Assembly: GCA_020846025.1 (NCBI GenBank)
Contig: JADLER010000095.1
Coordinates: 18,687-82,686, forward strand
Length of the DNA: 64,000 bases
Direction: 5' to 3'
Source: Bacteroidia bacterium
GTDB taxonomy: Bacteria > Bacteroidota > Bacteroidia > B-17B0 > Aurantibacillaceae
The position numbers and the translations under genes were made by a program. The notes below the pieces were generated by a model that saw nothing but the letters and a program-made list of their open reading frames with translations, did not search any database and had not been told where the DNA came from. This document shows, piece by piece, positions 35,543 through 45,426 of this stretch (its first letter is position 1; each line of letters begins with the position of its first letter).

Positions 35543-38392
35543 ATGAAAACTTATTTACTAACCGCTGTTGTAATGGCTGCATTCAGTTGTACGACAGCTA
35601 TTGGGCAACCAGCCAACTCCGCCTCTCCGATTGATAGTCTTGCTCAATTTAATCAAAAACAATGGACTAATTTTTATTGGTCTCAACATTCCACTCCGAG
35701 TGGATTAGCTGAATTTTTGAATGCTCATCAACGAGATTACATCCGAGAAACGTTTTTCCCTACCCAACGTTCATCAGCTCAAAACCCTGTTCCACAACAA
35801 GCTTGTACAAATATTGATTTTGAAAATGGTGATTTAACCGGTTGGCTACGTTCAAGTGGTTACAACCCTGGTTACAATGCCCAAGGCTGTTGCCAAAGTG
35901 CTGGTGGCGCTCAAAATATTATGACAGGTGCTGGAACCGACCCTTGTGGCGGTTTTCCTGTGGTAGCGCCTGGTGGTAATTTTTCATTAAGGCTTGGCAA
36001 CAATGGTTCTGGTGGTATTGCTGATAGAATTGAGCAAACATTTATGGTTACACCCGCTAATGCTAATTTTACCTACAAATATGCTGTAGTATTAGAAGAC
36101 CCAGGCCATGCGACAAGCGATCAACCAAGCTTTCAAATTGATATGGTTGATTCAACTAATACGCCTATTCCTTGTACATTTTACAATGTGGCAGCTGGTC
36201 AAAACATACCAGGTTTTATAAATTCCACGACTTGTAACAATGTGGTATATAAACCATGGTCGAGTGTAAGTGTTGATTTAACTAATTATATTGGGCAAAA
36301 TGTTACCATTCGCTTCACCACTTATGATTGTGCACTTGGCGGACATTATGGCTATGCATATATAGATGGTAGCTGTCTAGATTTTAATATAACTCAAGAT
36401 GCAAATTTATGTCAAGGTAATACTATACAATTAACAGCTCCTATTGGCTTTTCTACTTATAACTGGACACTTCCAAATGGTGCATCAGCAACCGGACAAG
36501 TTTTAACAACGGGCATTCCAGGTGTTTATACCGTAACTTTAACTACTATTACTGGTTGTCCTGGACCAACACTTACCTACTCTTTAACTCAATACCCAAA
36601 ACCTACAGCTAATTTTTTACCCATACAAACTACTGCATGTACTCATAGCCTTACATTTGTGAATACGAGTACAGTAAGTAGCGGCAATATTGTAATGAGT
36701 AATTGGAATATGGGTGATGGCAATACATCTAACAACTTAAATAGTTTTAACAATTACTCTAATGATGGGACTTATAATGTACAACTCATTAGTACTAGTA
36801 ATATGGGTTGTAGAGATACAGTTATAATTCCAATTACAATTTTACCATTACCAGTTGTAACATTTACAGCTAATGCTGTGTGTTTAAATAATACAACCTC
36901 ATTTCTCAACACCACCTCTATAAATAATGGTTTTGTAACAACTTCAATTTGGCAGTTTGGCGATGGTTCAAGTTCAAATTTGGCACAACCAACACATACT
37001 TATGCTAATGCGGGTTCCTTTCCAGTAACATTAATTGTAACTACTAATTCAAATTGCGTGAATAGTATAACTCAAAATGTTACCGTACATCCTTTGCCAG
37101 TTGCTAATTTTACTAGTAACGAACCATGTTTAAATCAAGCTACACACTTTAATAATTTAAGTACCATTGCTTCGGGTAGTATCATTAAATATCGTTGGGA
37201 TTTTGAAAATGACGGCATCATAGACGACTCAACTGCTAATCCAAGTCATTTATATCCTAGTGCAGGCACACAACAATCAAGATTACAAGCCATATCCAAT
37301 AATAATTGTAGTAATCAAAATCTTGGCAATGTGATGGTGCATTATAACCCAACTGCTAATTTTCAAGTACCTTCTACCTGTATTCCTAATGCTACTTCAT
37401 TTAATAACCTTTCTACAAGTAGTGATGGCATTATCACCTCATACGCTTGGGATTTTAATGGTGATAATGTAACAGATAATGTGCAACAAAATCCTCAATA
37501 TATATTTACATCAAGCGGAAATTTTGGAGTAAAACTCGAAGTCCAAACACAATATGGTTGCGTCAATACAATTATAAAATCAGCTTTTGTAAATCCAAGC
37601 CCTAGCTCATCTTTTGTTGCTCAAAATAATGAGGGTTGCCCAAGTTTATGTGTCAATTTTATAAATCAATCTAACATTAGTAGTGGCCAAATTGTAACTA
37701 ATCAATGGATTTTTGGCGATGGAAGCAATCCAGATTATAGCCTTAATCCTACACACTGCTACCAAACAGGAAACTACTCAGTGGCACTAAAAACTGTATC
37801 TGATAGTGGTTGCATTAATGAAACAACATTACCTAACATAGTAAATGTGTATCCTACACCAACCGCTAATTTTTATATCACACCTGAAAAGGTTGATATT
37901 ACACAACCTCTCATTCAAGTAGCAGATGCCTCCATTGGCGCCTCATCAGTTAGTTATTTGTTTGATAATGGCACTATTAAAAACACCCCTAACTTTGATT
38001 ATCAATTCAACACCAATTCTGCCAAAACAGTTTCAATAATGCAATTTGCCATTAATACCTATGGTTGTCGAGATTCAATTATAAAACAAGTAGAAATTAA
38101 ACCCGCATTTGTTATTTATATTCCAAATGCTTTTACTCCTAATGGTGATGGATTAAACGATGGTTTTCAAGCGAAAGGCATGGGTATAATGGACTTTAAA
38201 TTACAAGTATTTGACCGCTGGGGAGCTTTAGTTTTCGAAACATCTGACATAAATAAAGCATGGGATGGCAGTATAAATGGAAATGGTGGCGGAGAGGACT
38301 CAAAACAAGAGGTTTATGTGTGGAAAGCAAGTGTGGTGGATGTTTTAAGAGAAAAACATAGCCTAATTGGCCATGTTACTTTATTAAAATAA
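35543..38392 (+). CDS. Large PKD-repeat surface protein with T9SS type B sorting domain
   Basis: A 949-residue protein with a signal peptide (MKTYLLTAVVMAAFSCTTAI). Residues ~90-285 form a jelly-roll-like region beginning NIDFENGDLTGWLRSSGYNP. About five PKD-like repeats follow, marked by WNMGDGNTSN, WQFGDGSSSN, WDFENDGIIDD, WDFNGDNVTD and WIFGDGSNPD, each ending in a YxxxGxYxV-type strand. The C-terminal ~90 residues are a gliding-motility/CHU_C sorting domain (IYIPNAFTPNGDGLNDGF, LQVFDRWGALVFET, AWDGSINGNG). It is therefore a type IX-secreted, surface-attached, adhesin-like protein. An overlapping ATG in another frame at 35507 encodes only 42 codons and was not accepted. Confidence 0.9.
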   Translation: MKTYLLTAVVMAAFSCTTAIGQPANSASPIDSLAQFNQKQWTNFYWSQHSTPSGLAEFLNAHQRDYIRETFFPTQRSSAQNPVPQQACTNIDFENGDLTGWLRSSGYNPGYNAQGCCQSAGGAQNIMTGAGTDPCGGFPVVAPGGNFSLRLGNNGSGGIADRIEQTFMVTPANANFTYKYAVVLEDPGHATSDQPSFQIDMVDSTNTPIPCTFYNVAAGQNIPGFINSTTCNNVVYKPWSSVSVDLTNYIGQNVTIRFTTYDCALGGHYGYAYIDGSCLDFNITQDANLCQGNTIQLTAPIGFSTYNWTLPNGASATGQVLTTGIPGVYTVTLTTITGCPGPTLTYSLTQYPKPTANFLPIQTTACTHSLTFVNTSTVSSGNIVMSNWNMGDGNTSNNLNSFNNYSNDGTYNVQLISTSNMGCRDTVIIPITILPLPVVTFTANAVCLNNTTSFLNTTSINNGFVTTSIWQFGDGSSSNLAQPTHTYANAGSFPVTLIVTTNSNCVNSITQNVTVHPLPVANFTSNEPCLNQATHFNNLSTIASGSIIKYRWDFENDGIIDDSTANPSHLYPSAGTQQSRLQAISNNNCSNQNLGNVMVHYNPTANFQVPSTCIPNATSFNNLSTSSDGIITSYAWDFNGDNVTDNVQQNPQYIFTSSGNFGVKLEVQTQYGCVNTIIKSAFVNPSPSSSFVAQNNEGCPSLCVNFINQSNISSGQIVTNQWIFGDGSNPDYSLNPTHCYQTGNYSVALKTVSDSGCINETTLPNIVNVYPTPTANFYITPEKVDITQPLIQVADASIGASSVSYLFDNGTIKNTPNFDYQFNTNSAKTVSIMQFAINTYGCRDSIIKQVEIKPAFVIYIPNAFTPNGDGLNDGFQAKGMGIMDFKLQVFDRWGALVFETSDINKAWDGSINGNGGGEDSKQEVYVWKASVVDVLREKHSLIGHVTLLK

Positions 38393-38427
38393 TGTCAAAA
38401 AGACATTGAAAACTATTTGGTTTAAAG

Positions 38428-38459
38428 TTTGATTAAAGAAAATAACAAACTTACCTTAG
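38428..38459 (+). promoter_or_regulatory. Candidate promoter of trxA
   Basis: TTTG (38428-38431) and TACCTTAG (38452-38459) are separated by 20 bases, close to the Bacteroidota -33/-7 arrangement (TTTG, ~19 bases, TAnnTTTG; one mismatch in the -7 box). The start codon is 40 bases further on. Confidence 0.45.
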
Positions 38460-38498
38460 TAAGTAAAATATAAGTATTAACCTTTAAAAAAAATTAAA

Positions 38499-38816
38499 AT
38501 GGCACTAGAAATAACCGATTCGAACTTTGAACAATTAGTTTTAAAATCAGATAAACCAGTATTAGTTGATTTTTGGGCAGAGTGGTGTGGTCCATGCCGT
38601 ATGGTAGGCCCAGTAGTTGAAGAGTTAGCTAAAGATTATGACGGAAAAGCTTTAGTAGGAAAAGTAAATGTGGACAACAATTCTGAAATTTCAGCTAAGT
38701 ACAGCATTAGAAATATACCTACTTTATTAGTATTTAAAAATGGCGAAGTAGTTGATAAACACGTAGGTGTAGCCGCTAAAAATGTGTTAGCTGGTAAGTT
38801 AGACGCACATTTATAA
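38499..38816 (+). CDS. trxA: Thioredoxin
   Basis: A 105-residue cytoplasmic thiol-disulfide oxidoreductase with the classic active site WAEWCGPCRM (Cys30 and Cys33), the cis-Pro loop IRNIPTLLVFKNG and the C-terminal VGVAAKNVL. The length is standard for TrxA. It is a single-gene unit followed by a strong terminator. Confidence 0.97.
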   Translation: MALEITDSNFEQLVLKSDKPVLVDFWAEWCGPCRMVGPVVEELAKDYDGKALVGKVNVDNNSEISAKYSIRNIPTLLVFKNGEVVDKHVGVAAKNVLAGKLDAHL

Positions 38817-38833
38817 ATTAAGAAAACAATCAC

Positions 38834-38859
38834 AAAAAGCCGCAATAATGCGGCTTTTT
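38834..38859 (+). terminator. Rho-independent terminator after trxA
   Basis: An 11-bp stem (38834-38844 with 38849-38859) containing GCCGCA, a 4-base ATAA loop, and a closing run of five T. It is the clearest terminator in the window. Confidence 0.9.
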
Positions 38860-38962
38860 GTATTTTATTAACCTAAAATACTATCTCAAAATATATTATA
38901 ATTAATAACATTTGTAATTTGGAGATTACTCATAATTCAATTGAAATCCTTAAATTTGCGCC

Positions 38963-39313
38963 ATGCAAATTCAAGTGATGAAATCTAAACTGCATTGCGT
39001 AACTGTAACTCAGGCAGAATTAGATTATATTGGAAGCGTAACCATTGACGAAGATTTGATGGATGCTGCTAATTTTATTGAAAACGAACAAGTTCATATC
39101 CTAAATAAAAATAATGGACAACGTTTTATTACATACGTTATTAAAGGGAAAAGAGGAAGTGGTGTTATTTGTTTAAATGGACCAGCTGCTAAGCTCGTAA
39201 ATCTTGGTGATGTGGTTATTATTGTATCTTATGCAACTATGGATTTTGAAAAAGCCAAATCATTTAAACCTTGGGTTGTGTTTCCAGATACAAAAACCAA
39301 CCAATTAAAATAA
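38963..39313 (+). CDS. panD: Aspartate 1-decarboxylase
   Basis: A 116-residue proenzyme that makes beta-alanine for pantothenate and CoA. The self-cleavage site Gly24-Ser25 is visible in [10 protein letters not shown]; Ser25 becomes the pyruvoyl group. Lys9 (MKSKLHCV), Thr57-region [11 protein letters not shown] and [20 protein letters not shown] match the family. The next gene starts 4 bases downstream, a PanD neighbour order I associate with Bacteroidota. Confidence 0.96.
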   Translation: MQIQVMKSKLHCVTVTQAELDYIGSVTIDEDLMDAANFIENEQVHILNKNNGQRFITYVIKGKRGSGVICLNGPAAKLVNLGDVVIIVSYATMDFEKAKSFKPWVVFPDTKTNQLK

Positions 39314-39317
39314 CAAA

Positions 39318-40349
39318 ATGACAAAAAACAACAGCAAATCCATTATTCAATTTATTATTTTATTGGGTATAGGTGTTGTTTTAGTATGGCTTTCCTTCAA
39401 ATCAGTTTGGGCAGATAAAGATAAAATTATAGAATCCTTTCAATCTGCTAATTACGTGTGGGTAGCCATTTCATTAATCATTTCGTTTCTTAGCCATTTT
39501 CTAAGAGCCTATCGATGGAATTATTTATTAAAACCTACAGGTCATTCGGTTACTCTTTTTAATGCAACTGCCGATGTATTGGTTGGTTATTTTGCTAATT
39601 ACGGACTTCCTCGTATGGGCGAAATTACACGTTGCACCTTAGCCACTAAGTACGACAATGTTCCTTTTGAAATTGCTCTCGGAACCGTTATAACAGAGCG
39701 TATTATTGATATGTTATTAATGATATTAATTTTTGTACTTACTTTAATATTTCAATTTTCTCAACTTCAAGAACTCACCATCACTTATATCTACAATCCA
39801 TTAATAAATAAGCTAGATGGCATGACGCAAAACCCATTCAAACTATTAATATTGATTGGGATTTTAATTCTATGTGTGATTTTATTTTTCATGCTTCGTA
39901 AAAAATACGGCAGTTTATTAAAAGGAAAATTAGGAGCAATAATCTCTGGTTTTGCAAAAGGATTAAGTTCAATAAAAGACATGGAGAATAAATTTCAATT
40001 TATTGTTTTAAGTATCTTAATTTGGGCGGCCTATTTTTATAGTCTTTATGCTTGTTTTTATGTTTTCTCCGACACTGCACGTTTAGGACATTCCGAATGT
40101 TTAGCATTATTACTCTTTGGAACATTTGGTGTCGTATTATCTCCGGGTGGCTTGGGAGCTTATCCAGCTATAGTCTCAGCACTTTTAATGTATTATGGTA
40201 TCAATCAAATTGCAGCATTTTCATTCCCTTGGATTAGCTGGACATCACAATTTGTGATGATTATTGTACTTGGTTTATTAAGTTTAATTTTGCTTCCACT
40301 AGTAAACAAACAAAAAAACAATGACGTTTTATCAGAAACTGAAAAATAA
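39318..40349 (+). CDS. UPF0104/flippase-like integral membrane protein
   Basis: A 343-residue protein with about 8 membrane helices of the lysylphosphatidylglycerol-synthase transmembrane-region family (UPF0104). Typical motifs: LSHFLRAYRWNYLLKPTG near residue 60, NYGLPRMGEITRC near 95, FEIALGTVITERIIDMLLM, and GTFGVVLSPGGLGAYPAIVS near 275. It lacks the C-terminal synthetase domain of MprF. Role unknown, probably in lipid or envelope handling. The last 29 bases overlap the next gene. Confidence 0.85.
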   Translation: MTKNNSKSIIQFIILLGIGVVLVWLSFKSVWADKDKIIESFQSANYVWVAISLIISFLSHFLRAYRWNYLLKPTGHSVTLFNATADVLVGYFANYGLPRMGEITRCTLATKYDNVPFEIALGTVITERIIDMLLMILIFVLTLIFQFSQLQELTITYIYNPLINKLDGMTQNPFKLLILIGILILCVILFFMLRKKYGSLLKGKLGAIISGFAKGLSSIKDMENKFQFIVLSILIWAAYFYSLYACFYVFSDTARLGHSECLALLLFGTFGVVLSPGGLGAYPAIVSALLMYYGINQIAAFSFPWISWTSQFVMIIVLGLLSLILLPLVNKQKNNDVLSETEK

Positions 40350-40818
40350 AATTGTAAATAAGCAACAGCTTTCAGAACGACTTAACCAATGGAAAGCCGA
40401 TAAACAAACTATTGTGTTTACAAACGGTTGTTTTGATATTTTACATCGTGGACATGTTGAATACCTTAATCATGCTAGAGATTTAGGTAATAAACTAGTG
40501 CTTGGTTTAAATACCGACAACTCCGTAAAACGCTTAGGAAAATCGCCCGAAAGACCTATTAATACAGAAGATACACGCGCCATAATACTTGCCGGATTAG
40601 AATGTGTGGATGCCATTATTTTATTTGATGAAGATACGCCACTAGAACTGATAAAATTTGTACAACCTGATGTATTAGTTAAAGGAAATGACTATAAAGC
40701 AGAAGCTATTGTAGGGTATGACGAGGTAACAAACAGAGGCGGAAAGGTTATTACCATTCAATTAGTTGAGGGTTTTTCTACCACTAAATTAATTGAAAAG
40801 ATGAAGTCGGATAAATAA
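40321..40818 (+). CDS. rfaE2: D-glycero-beta-D-manno-heptose 1-phosphate adenylyltransferase
   Basis: A 165-residue nucleotidyltransferase that matches the C-terminal domain of HldE. The cytidylyltransferase signature FTNGCFDILHRGHVEYL includes the HxGH motif, and the rest follows the family (LVLGLNTDNSVKRLGKSPERP, LVKGNDYKAEAIVGYDEV, TTKLIEKM). It is a stand-alone domain without the sugar kinase, and makes ADP-heptose for lipopolysaccharide, consistent with the GT9 enzyme at 32073. The 29-base overlap with the upstream gene suggests coupling. Confidence 0.92.
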   Translation: MTFYQKLKNKIVNKQQLSERLNQWKADKQTIVFTNGCFDILHRGHVEYLNHARDLGNKLVLGLNTDNSVKRLGKSPERPINTEDTRAIILAGLECVDAIILFDEDTPLELIKFVQPDVLVKGNDYKAEAIVGYDEVTNRGGKVITIQLVEGFSTTKLIEKMKSDK

Positions 40819-40899
40819 CGCTAAAAGGTTAATATCTTAAAAAACTAATCTATTTTCTTTATTAAATAAAGCCTTACTTTAACACTTATTTAATTAAAA

Positions 40900-42381
40900 G
40901 TGTCGAACCCATTAAAAAAATTAGCATCGCAAACGGTGGTGTATGGTTTAGGTAGTATTTTACCTAGGGTTATCACGTTTTTATATTCATTTATCTTAAC
41001 GTATGTTTTTAAAGAACCTGCCGAACTATCTGTAAATACAGAGTTTTACGCTTATATGAGTTTCTTAAACATTTTATTTACCTACGGTATGGAAACCGCT
41101 TTCTTCAACTTCTCCAGAAAATCTGAAAATAAGGATGTGGTGTTTTCAACGGCTTTCATTTCTATATTAAGCAGTAGTATTGTGCTTAGCTTAATACTAG
41201 CGACATTTTCTGGTAGTATTGCTGATTTTATTAAAGAACCTGAGCATGTAAATTTTATAATTTGGTGTATTTTAATTGTTGCCACAGATGCCATTATGGC
41301 GATACCATTTGCAAAATTAAGACAAACGAATAGAGCAAATAAATTTGCAGGATTAAAAATTTTAAATGTATTGATCTTTATTTTAGTTTGTATTTTTTAC
41401 CTCAACATTTGCAAACCGGCTTATTATTCAAACCCAGAGTCAGCCTTAGCAAAATGGTATAATCCAGAGGTTGGTGTTGGATACGTGTTTATTGCTAGTT
41501 TAGTAGCAAATCTTATTACCATGTTATTTCTAGCTAAAGAAATTACTTCAGTACCATTAATTTTTGATAAAAAAATTTGGAAAGACATGTTACAATATGC
41601 TTGGCCACTTCTCATCTTAGGTTTTGCCGGCATGATTAACGAAACCTTTGACCGATTTATTCTAAAATATTTATTACCCGAAGATATTGCCCGATTTGAA
41701 TTAGGCGTATATGGCCAATGTTATCGCATTGCTATGTTAATGACCATATTTACAACAGCCTTTAAATATGCCGCTGAACCTTTTTTCTTCAACAACGCTT
41801 CTGATAAAAATTCTAATAAACTTATTGCTATCACTATGAAATATTATGTGATTTTTTGCCTATTTATTTTTGTAGGCATCATGATGAATTTACCTTGGCT
41901 TCAACATATCATAAGCGAACGTTACCGCGAAGGGATTGCTGTAGTTCCTATTTTATTACTTGCTAACCTTTGCGTGGGTGTATATTGGAATTTATCTATC
42001 TGGTTTAAATTAACTGGACAAACCAAATTTGGCGCTGGTATTACCATTGCTGGTGCCATTATTACTTTAGTAATTAATTTTGTATTCGTTCCAAGTCATG
42101 GTTACATTGCTTGCGCTTGGGCAACTTTTGCTTCATATTGCTTTATGATGATTGTATCTTATTTATTAGGGCAAAAATATTACCCTATTAAATATAATTT
42201 AAAAAGTATTTTTGTATTTGCAAGCTTAGGACTCCTGTTATATTTTATATCCACACTATATCAAGATTTAGAAAATGTTATTATTAAACTCATAATTAAT
42301 AATGCTTTGTTTGCATTTTATCTATTAGTTTTTTATAAATTGGAGTTTCAAAATTTAAAGAAACTTAAAGAACTAAAATAA
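40900..42381 (+). CDS. Oligosaccharide flippase / polysaccharide biosynthesis protein
   Basis: A 493-residue protein with about 14 hydrophobic helices of the MOP superfamily. It begins [20 protein letters not shown] and has the conserved [20 protein letters not shown] and [20 protein letters not shown] blocks. It probably exports lipid-linked glycans. The start is GTG at 40900. dut follows after 2 bases, a pairing common in Bacteroidota. Confidence 0.85.
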   Translation: MSNPLKKLASQTVVYGLGSILPRVITFLYSFILTYVFKEPAELSVNTEFYAYMSFLNILFTYGMETAFFNFSRKSENKDVVFSTAFISILSSSIVLSLILATFSGSIADFIKEPEHVNFIIWCILIVATDAIMAIPFAKLRQTNRANKFAGLKILNVLIFILVCIFYLNICKPAYYSNPESALAKWYNPEVGVGYVFIASLVANLITMLFLAKEITSVPLIFDKKIWKDMLQYAWPLLILGFAGMINETFDRFILKYLLPEDIARFELGVYGQCYRIAMLMTIFTTAFKYAAEPFFFNNASDKNSNKLIAITMKYYVIFCLFIFVGIMMNLPWLQHIISERYREGIAVVPILLLANLCVGVYWNLSIWFKLTGQTKFGAGITIAGAIITLVINFVFVPSHGYIACAWATFASYCFMMIVSYLLGQKYYPIKYNLKSIFVFASLGLLLYFISTLYQDLENVIIKLIINNALFAFYLLVFYKLEFQNLKKLKELK

Positions 42382-42383
42382 CC

Positions 42384-42818
42384 ATGATAGTAAAAGTAGT
42401 AAACCAATCCAAACACGAACTACCACAATACGCCACCGAACTTTCAGCAGGCCTAGATTTACGTGCTAATATTGATAACCCTATAGAGGTAAAACCCTTG
42501 CAAAGAGTTTTAGTACCAACTGGTTTATATATTGAATTAGCCAAAGGCTATGAAGCACAAGTAAGACCAAGAAGCGGTTTAGCTTTTAAAAACGGTATCA
42601 CTGTTTTAAACTCTCCAGGAACCATAGATGCCGACTATCGTGGTGAGTTAAGAGTATTACTGGTAAATTTATCGGATACTACTTTTGTAATTAATGATGG
42701 CGAACGTATTGCTCAAATGGTAATTGCTAAACATGAGCAAATTAAATGGCAACAAGTAGATAGTTTAGAAGAAACAACCAGAGGCGCCGGAGGTTTTGGA
42801 CATACAGGAGTGAAATAA
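42384..42818 (+). CDS. dut: dUTP diphosphatase
   Basis: A 144-residue trimeric dUTPase that hydrolyses dUTP to dUMP and keeps uracil out of DNA. All five motifs are visible: [46 protein letters not shown] and the C-terminal [12 protein letters not shown]. Length is standard. Confidence 0.97.
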   Translation: MIVKVVNQSKHELPQYATELSAGLDLRANIDNPIEVKPLQRVLVPTGLYIELAKGYEAQVRPRSGLAFKNGITVLNSPGTIDADYRGELRVLLVNLSDTTFVINDGERIAQMVIAKHEQIKWQQVDSLEETTRGAGGFGHTGVK

Positions 42819-42830
42819 ATTAGTATTCCT

Positions 42831-43313
42831 TTGGATCTTCAAAAACATAATCAAAAGGCAAACACACTTAAAAAAGAGAATAAGATCTTTTACGACAAAT
42901 TAAAACGAACTAAACCGAAAAACTTAGATCAGTATTTTCACGAGCTACACGACGAAGTATTTGAGAAGATAGATTGCCTAAGTTGTGCAAATTGTTGTAA
43001 AACCACCTCTCCTATATTTTATAACCGAGATATAGAACGCCTAGCCAAACACTTCAGAATAAAACCAGGTGAATTTATTGAGAAGTATCTTAAAATTGAT
43101 GAAGATAAAGATTATGTTTTAACTCAAGCACCTTGCCCATTTTTGGGAGAAGACAATTATTGTTCGGTATATGAAGCAAGGCCTAACGCTTGTAGAGAAT
43201 ATCCTCACACGAACCGAAAAAGAATGGAACAAATTTTAGAGCTCACTTATCGAAATACCATGGTGTGCCCGGCAGTACTTGAAATTACAGAGCGATTAAA
43301 AAAAGTTTTATAA
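42831..43313 (+). CDS. YkgJ family cysteine-cluster protein
   Basis: A 160-residue protein with a probable metal or Fe-S cluster site: CLSCANCCKTTSP near residue 44, then CPFLGEDNYCSVYEARPNAC and the final CPAVLE. This matches the YkgJ/CxxCxxCC zinc- or iron-chelating family, whose role is not established. The start is TTG at 42831; no ATG fits. It overlaps the convergent gene by 6 bases. Confidence 0.83.
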   Translation: MDLQKHNQKANTLKKENKIFYDKLKRTKPKNLDQYFHELHDEVFEKIDCLSCANCCKTTSPIFYNRDIERLAKHFRIKPGEFIEKYLKIDEDKDYVLTQAPCPFLGEDNYCSVYEARPNACREYPHTNRKRMEQILELTYRNTMVCPAVLEITERLKKVL

Positions 43314-43718
43314 TAATTTTACTTTATATTTTTCAGCCATTTTTTGGAGTTGCTCATTACTAACACCATGTGTGTTTTGTTGCCCATGATAATTTTCAAC
43401 AGTAACAACAAATAAAGCATAATGATATTTTGAGGCCAATTTAAAATAAGGCTCCATTTCCCAATCCAAGGTAAATGTATTATGTACAAAAACTTTTGGA
43501 AATTTTTGTTGAAGCGCATCTTCGGTTAGTTGTTCGCATTGCTTATACGCTTTAAAATTTTCATTAAAATTAAATACATACTCGCCCGTGTGTTCATCAG
43601 TAAAATAATCATCAACCGAAAAAATAGGATAGGTATTCTCTTCAGATAAAACTTTAGCTAAGGTAGATTTTCCACTACCCGGCAAGCCTCTTAGCAATAT
43701 CAAACAATACGGTTCCAT
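43308..43718 (-). CDS. P-loop NTPase/kinase-like protein
   Basis: About 136 residues from the ATG at 43718; a TTG at 43754 would add 12 residues. It starts MEPYCLILLRGLPGSGKST, with Walker A immediately at the N-terminus, followed by SVDDYFTDEHTGEYVFN and VFVHNTFTLDWEMEPYF. This is the short AAA/zeta-toxin-like kinase layout, also seen in the N-terminus of NEDD4-binding-protein-2-like proteins. The substrate is unknown; no partner antitoxin gene is adjacent. Confidence 0.75.
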   Translation of the reverse strand: MEPYCLILLRGLPGSGKSTLAKVLSEENTYPIFSVDDYFTDEHTGEYVFNFNENFKAYKQCEQLTEDALQQKFPKVFVHNTFTLDWEMEPYFKLASKYHYALFVVTVENYHGQQNTHGVSNEQLQKMAEKYKVKLL

Positions 43719-43817
43719 ATCTTCTAAGTTACAAAATTTAGAGCTGAATAGCAAGAGTTTGTGTGATAAATAAAGTTGTTAAGCTTATTTTAATTCACAA
43801 GTAGTTATTTCTCCACC

Positions 43818-44009
43818 TTAACTACCCTGATGATTATACTTACTGCATTTCTTTCTAGCTTCTGATTTTGAAACAGCACTTATTTGTTTAGTTGAATTTG
43901 TGGTTGTTTGAAAATGACTTAGAGTTGTTGTTTCACATTCACAATTATATTTTTTACATCCAAAAACTATAAAAATAATAATGATGAGAAATATTGATTT
44001 CGTTATCAA
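43818..44009 (-). CDS. Small Cys-containing lipoprotein
   Basis: A short protein of about 63 residues from a TTG at 44009. That start gives a hydrophobic signal IFLIIIIFIVFGCKK with Cys18 as lipidation site; the frame remains open up to an ATG at 44108, but the added residues do not look like a signal. The mature part has the CECE-type cluster YNCECETTT, a Thr-rich stretch and SKSEARKKCSKYN. No named family is recognised. The longer alternative would overlap the NHL protein gene by 47 bases. Confidence 0.55.
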   Translation of the reverse strand: MITKSIFLIIIIFIVFGCKKYNCECETTTLSHFQTTTNSTKQISAVSKSEARKKCSKYNHQGS

Positions 44010-44061
44010 AAAATTATTAGTGCACTTGCCGAAACAGATAAACCAAGCAGTAAACTTACAC

Positions 44062-45414
44062 TTAATGTTGAATAATGAATTTTTTATACATATCTCCACT
44101 CTTTGCACTCGTTATTTTTAATGTATAAACACCTGTAGGTAATTTTGAAATATCAATTGAGTCTGAATAATCTTGAGTTATTACAACTTGGCCTAAATTA
44201 TTAAGAATATCAATTTTTGTTTTTAAACTCATTTTATCATCCGACATAATTTGGATAACATGAGTTGCAGGATTAGGATATATCTTAATTTCTGATTGTT
44301 TTTCAAAAGAGTTTAAACCTGCTATACATGAGTTATAACAAACTTTACGAACTCTCAAATCATCAGAAATGTATAAATTTCCGAATTTATCAAAGGTAAC
44401 ATCCATTGGAGAATACAATTGGGCACTAGTTGCAGGGCCACCATCACCAGAATAACCTCCACCAATTCCTGTTCCTGCTAATTTAGAGATAATTCCATTT
44501 GAGTCAACTTTTCTAACAACTCCGTATTCTCTATCACCAAAAATTAGATTTCCTAAACTATCAACTTCTAATCCTCTTGTACTTCCCATATCAGCATTAA
44601 TGGCTAATCCTCCATCTCCTGAGTTACCCTGTATGCCAGTTCCTACAACAGTAGTTATGATTCCAAGATTATCAATTTTTCTTATACGATTATTCACTGC
44701 ATCGCCAATATAAATGTTATTAAATTTGTCAGTCGCTATGCCTAAAGGATTGTTGAATTTAGCATTAACTGCCAACCCTCCATCACCTGAAAAACCAGGC
44801 CCGTTACCACCAGCAAAAGTTGTAATTATTCCATTTTTATCTACTACTCTAATCCTATTATTACCTGCATCTGCAATATATATATTACCGTATTTATCAA
44901 TTGCTACATCTGATGGGAAATATAATCCTGCATTTTTTGCAGGACCACCATCACCACTATAATAACCTTGTCCTTGATATACCTGATAAGGTGCTCCAGC
45001 TATTGTTGTAATAATTCCATTTGTGTCTATTTTACGAACTTGATTATATTGAGCTTCGGCAAAATATAAATTACCAACAGAATCGATGGTTAAACCCCAA
45101 GGATGGCGAACCAAAGCGTTAGTAGCTGGAATACTATCGGCTAAATTTGCCATTAACCCTCCAGCAATAGTTGTTATAATGCCATTCGAATCAACTTTTT
45201 TGATAAGGCCATAATACCATTCGCAAAAATAGACATTACCTTTTTTATCGGTTACAATCCCTGTTGGAGAAGTAATATCAGCCAAAATTGCTGGGCCACC
45301 GTCACCTGAATAACCAAAATTACCAGTCCCTGCAAAGGTATATATATTTTGAGCATTAACTACATAGGTAAAACTCAAAACATGAATTAAAAACAAAAAC
45401 TTATTCATAACCAT
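44062..45414 (-). CDS. NHL-repeat propeller protein with T9SS type A sorting domain
   Basis: A 450-residue protein with a signal peptide (FLFLIHVLSFTYVVNAQ). Six NHL-type blades follow, each with a GNVYF/GNIYI-like strand and an R(K/V)VD(S/K)NGIITT segment; five carry an SGDGGPA or SGDGGLA loop (for example NFGYSGDGGPA, GFSGDGGLAVNAKF). The C-terminal ~75 residues are a type A sorting domain (IKIYPNPATHVIQIM, IDILNNLGQVVI, LPTGVYTLKIT), so it is secreted by the type IX system. The ligand of the propeller is unknown. Confidence 0.88.
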   Translation of the reverse strand: MVMNKFLFLIHVLSFTYVVNAQNIYTFAGTGNFGYSGDGGPAILADITSPTGIVTDKKGNVYFCEWYYGLIKKVDSNGIITTIAGGLMANLADSIPATNALVRHPWGLTIDSVGNLYFAEAQYNQVRKIDTNGIITTIAGAPYQVYQGQGYYSGDGGPAKNAGLYFPSDVAIDKYGNIYIADAGNNRIRVVDKNGIITTFAGGNGPGFSGDGGLAVNAKFNNPLGIATDKFNNIYIGDAVNNRIRKIDNLGIITTVVGTGIQGNSGDGGLAINADMGSTRGLEVDSLGNLIFGDREYGVVRKVDSNGIISKLAGTGIGGGYSGDGGPATSAQLYSPMDVTFDKFGNLYISDDLRVRKVCYNSCIAGLNSFEKQSEIKIYPNPATHVIQIMSDDKMSLKTKIDILNNLGQVVITQDYSDSIDISKLPTGVYTLKITSAKSGDMYKKFIIQH

Positions 45415-45426
45415 AAAGACACAAAA

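Noticed and set aside
35543..38392. Repeated DNA in the PKD protein as a tandem repeat array
   Set aside because: The repeats are visible only at protein level and have diverged; there is no DNA-level array.
38951..38958. TAAATTTG before panD as a promoter
   Set aside because: It matches the -7 consensus but ends only 4 bases before the ATG and has no -33 partner, so it is probably chance in A+T-rich sequence.
43308..43718. Zeta-toxin module call for the P-loop protein
   Set aside because: Walker A and size fit, but no antitoxin-like partner lies next to it and the neighbour is a convergent YkgJ gene, so only a generic kinase-like call is supported.
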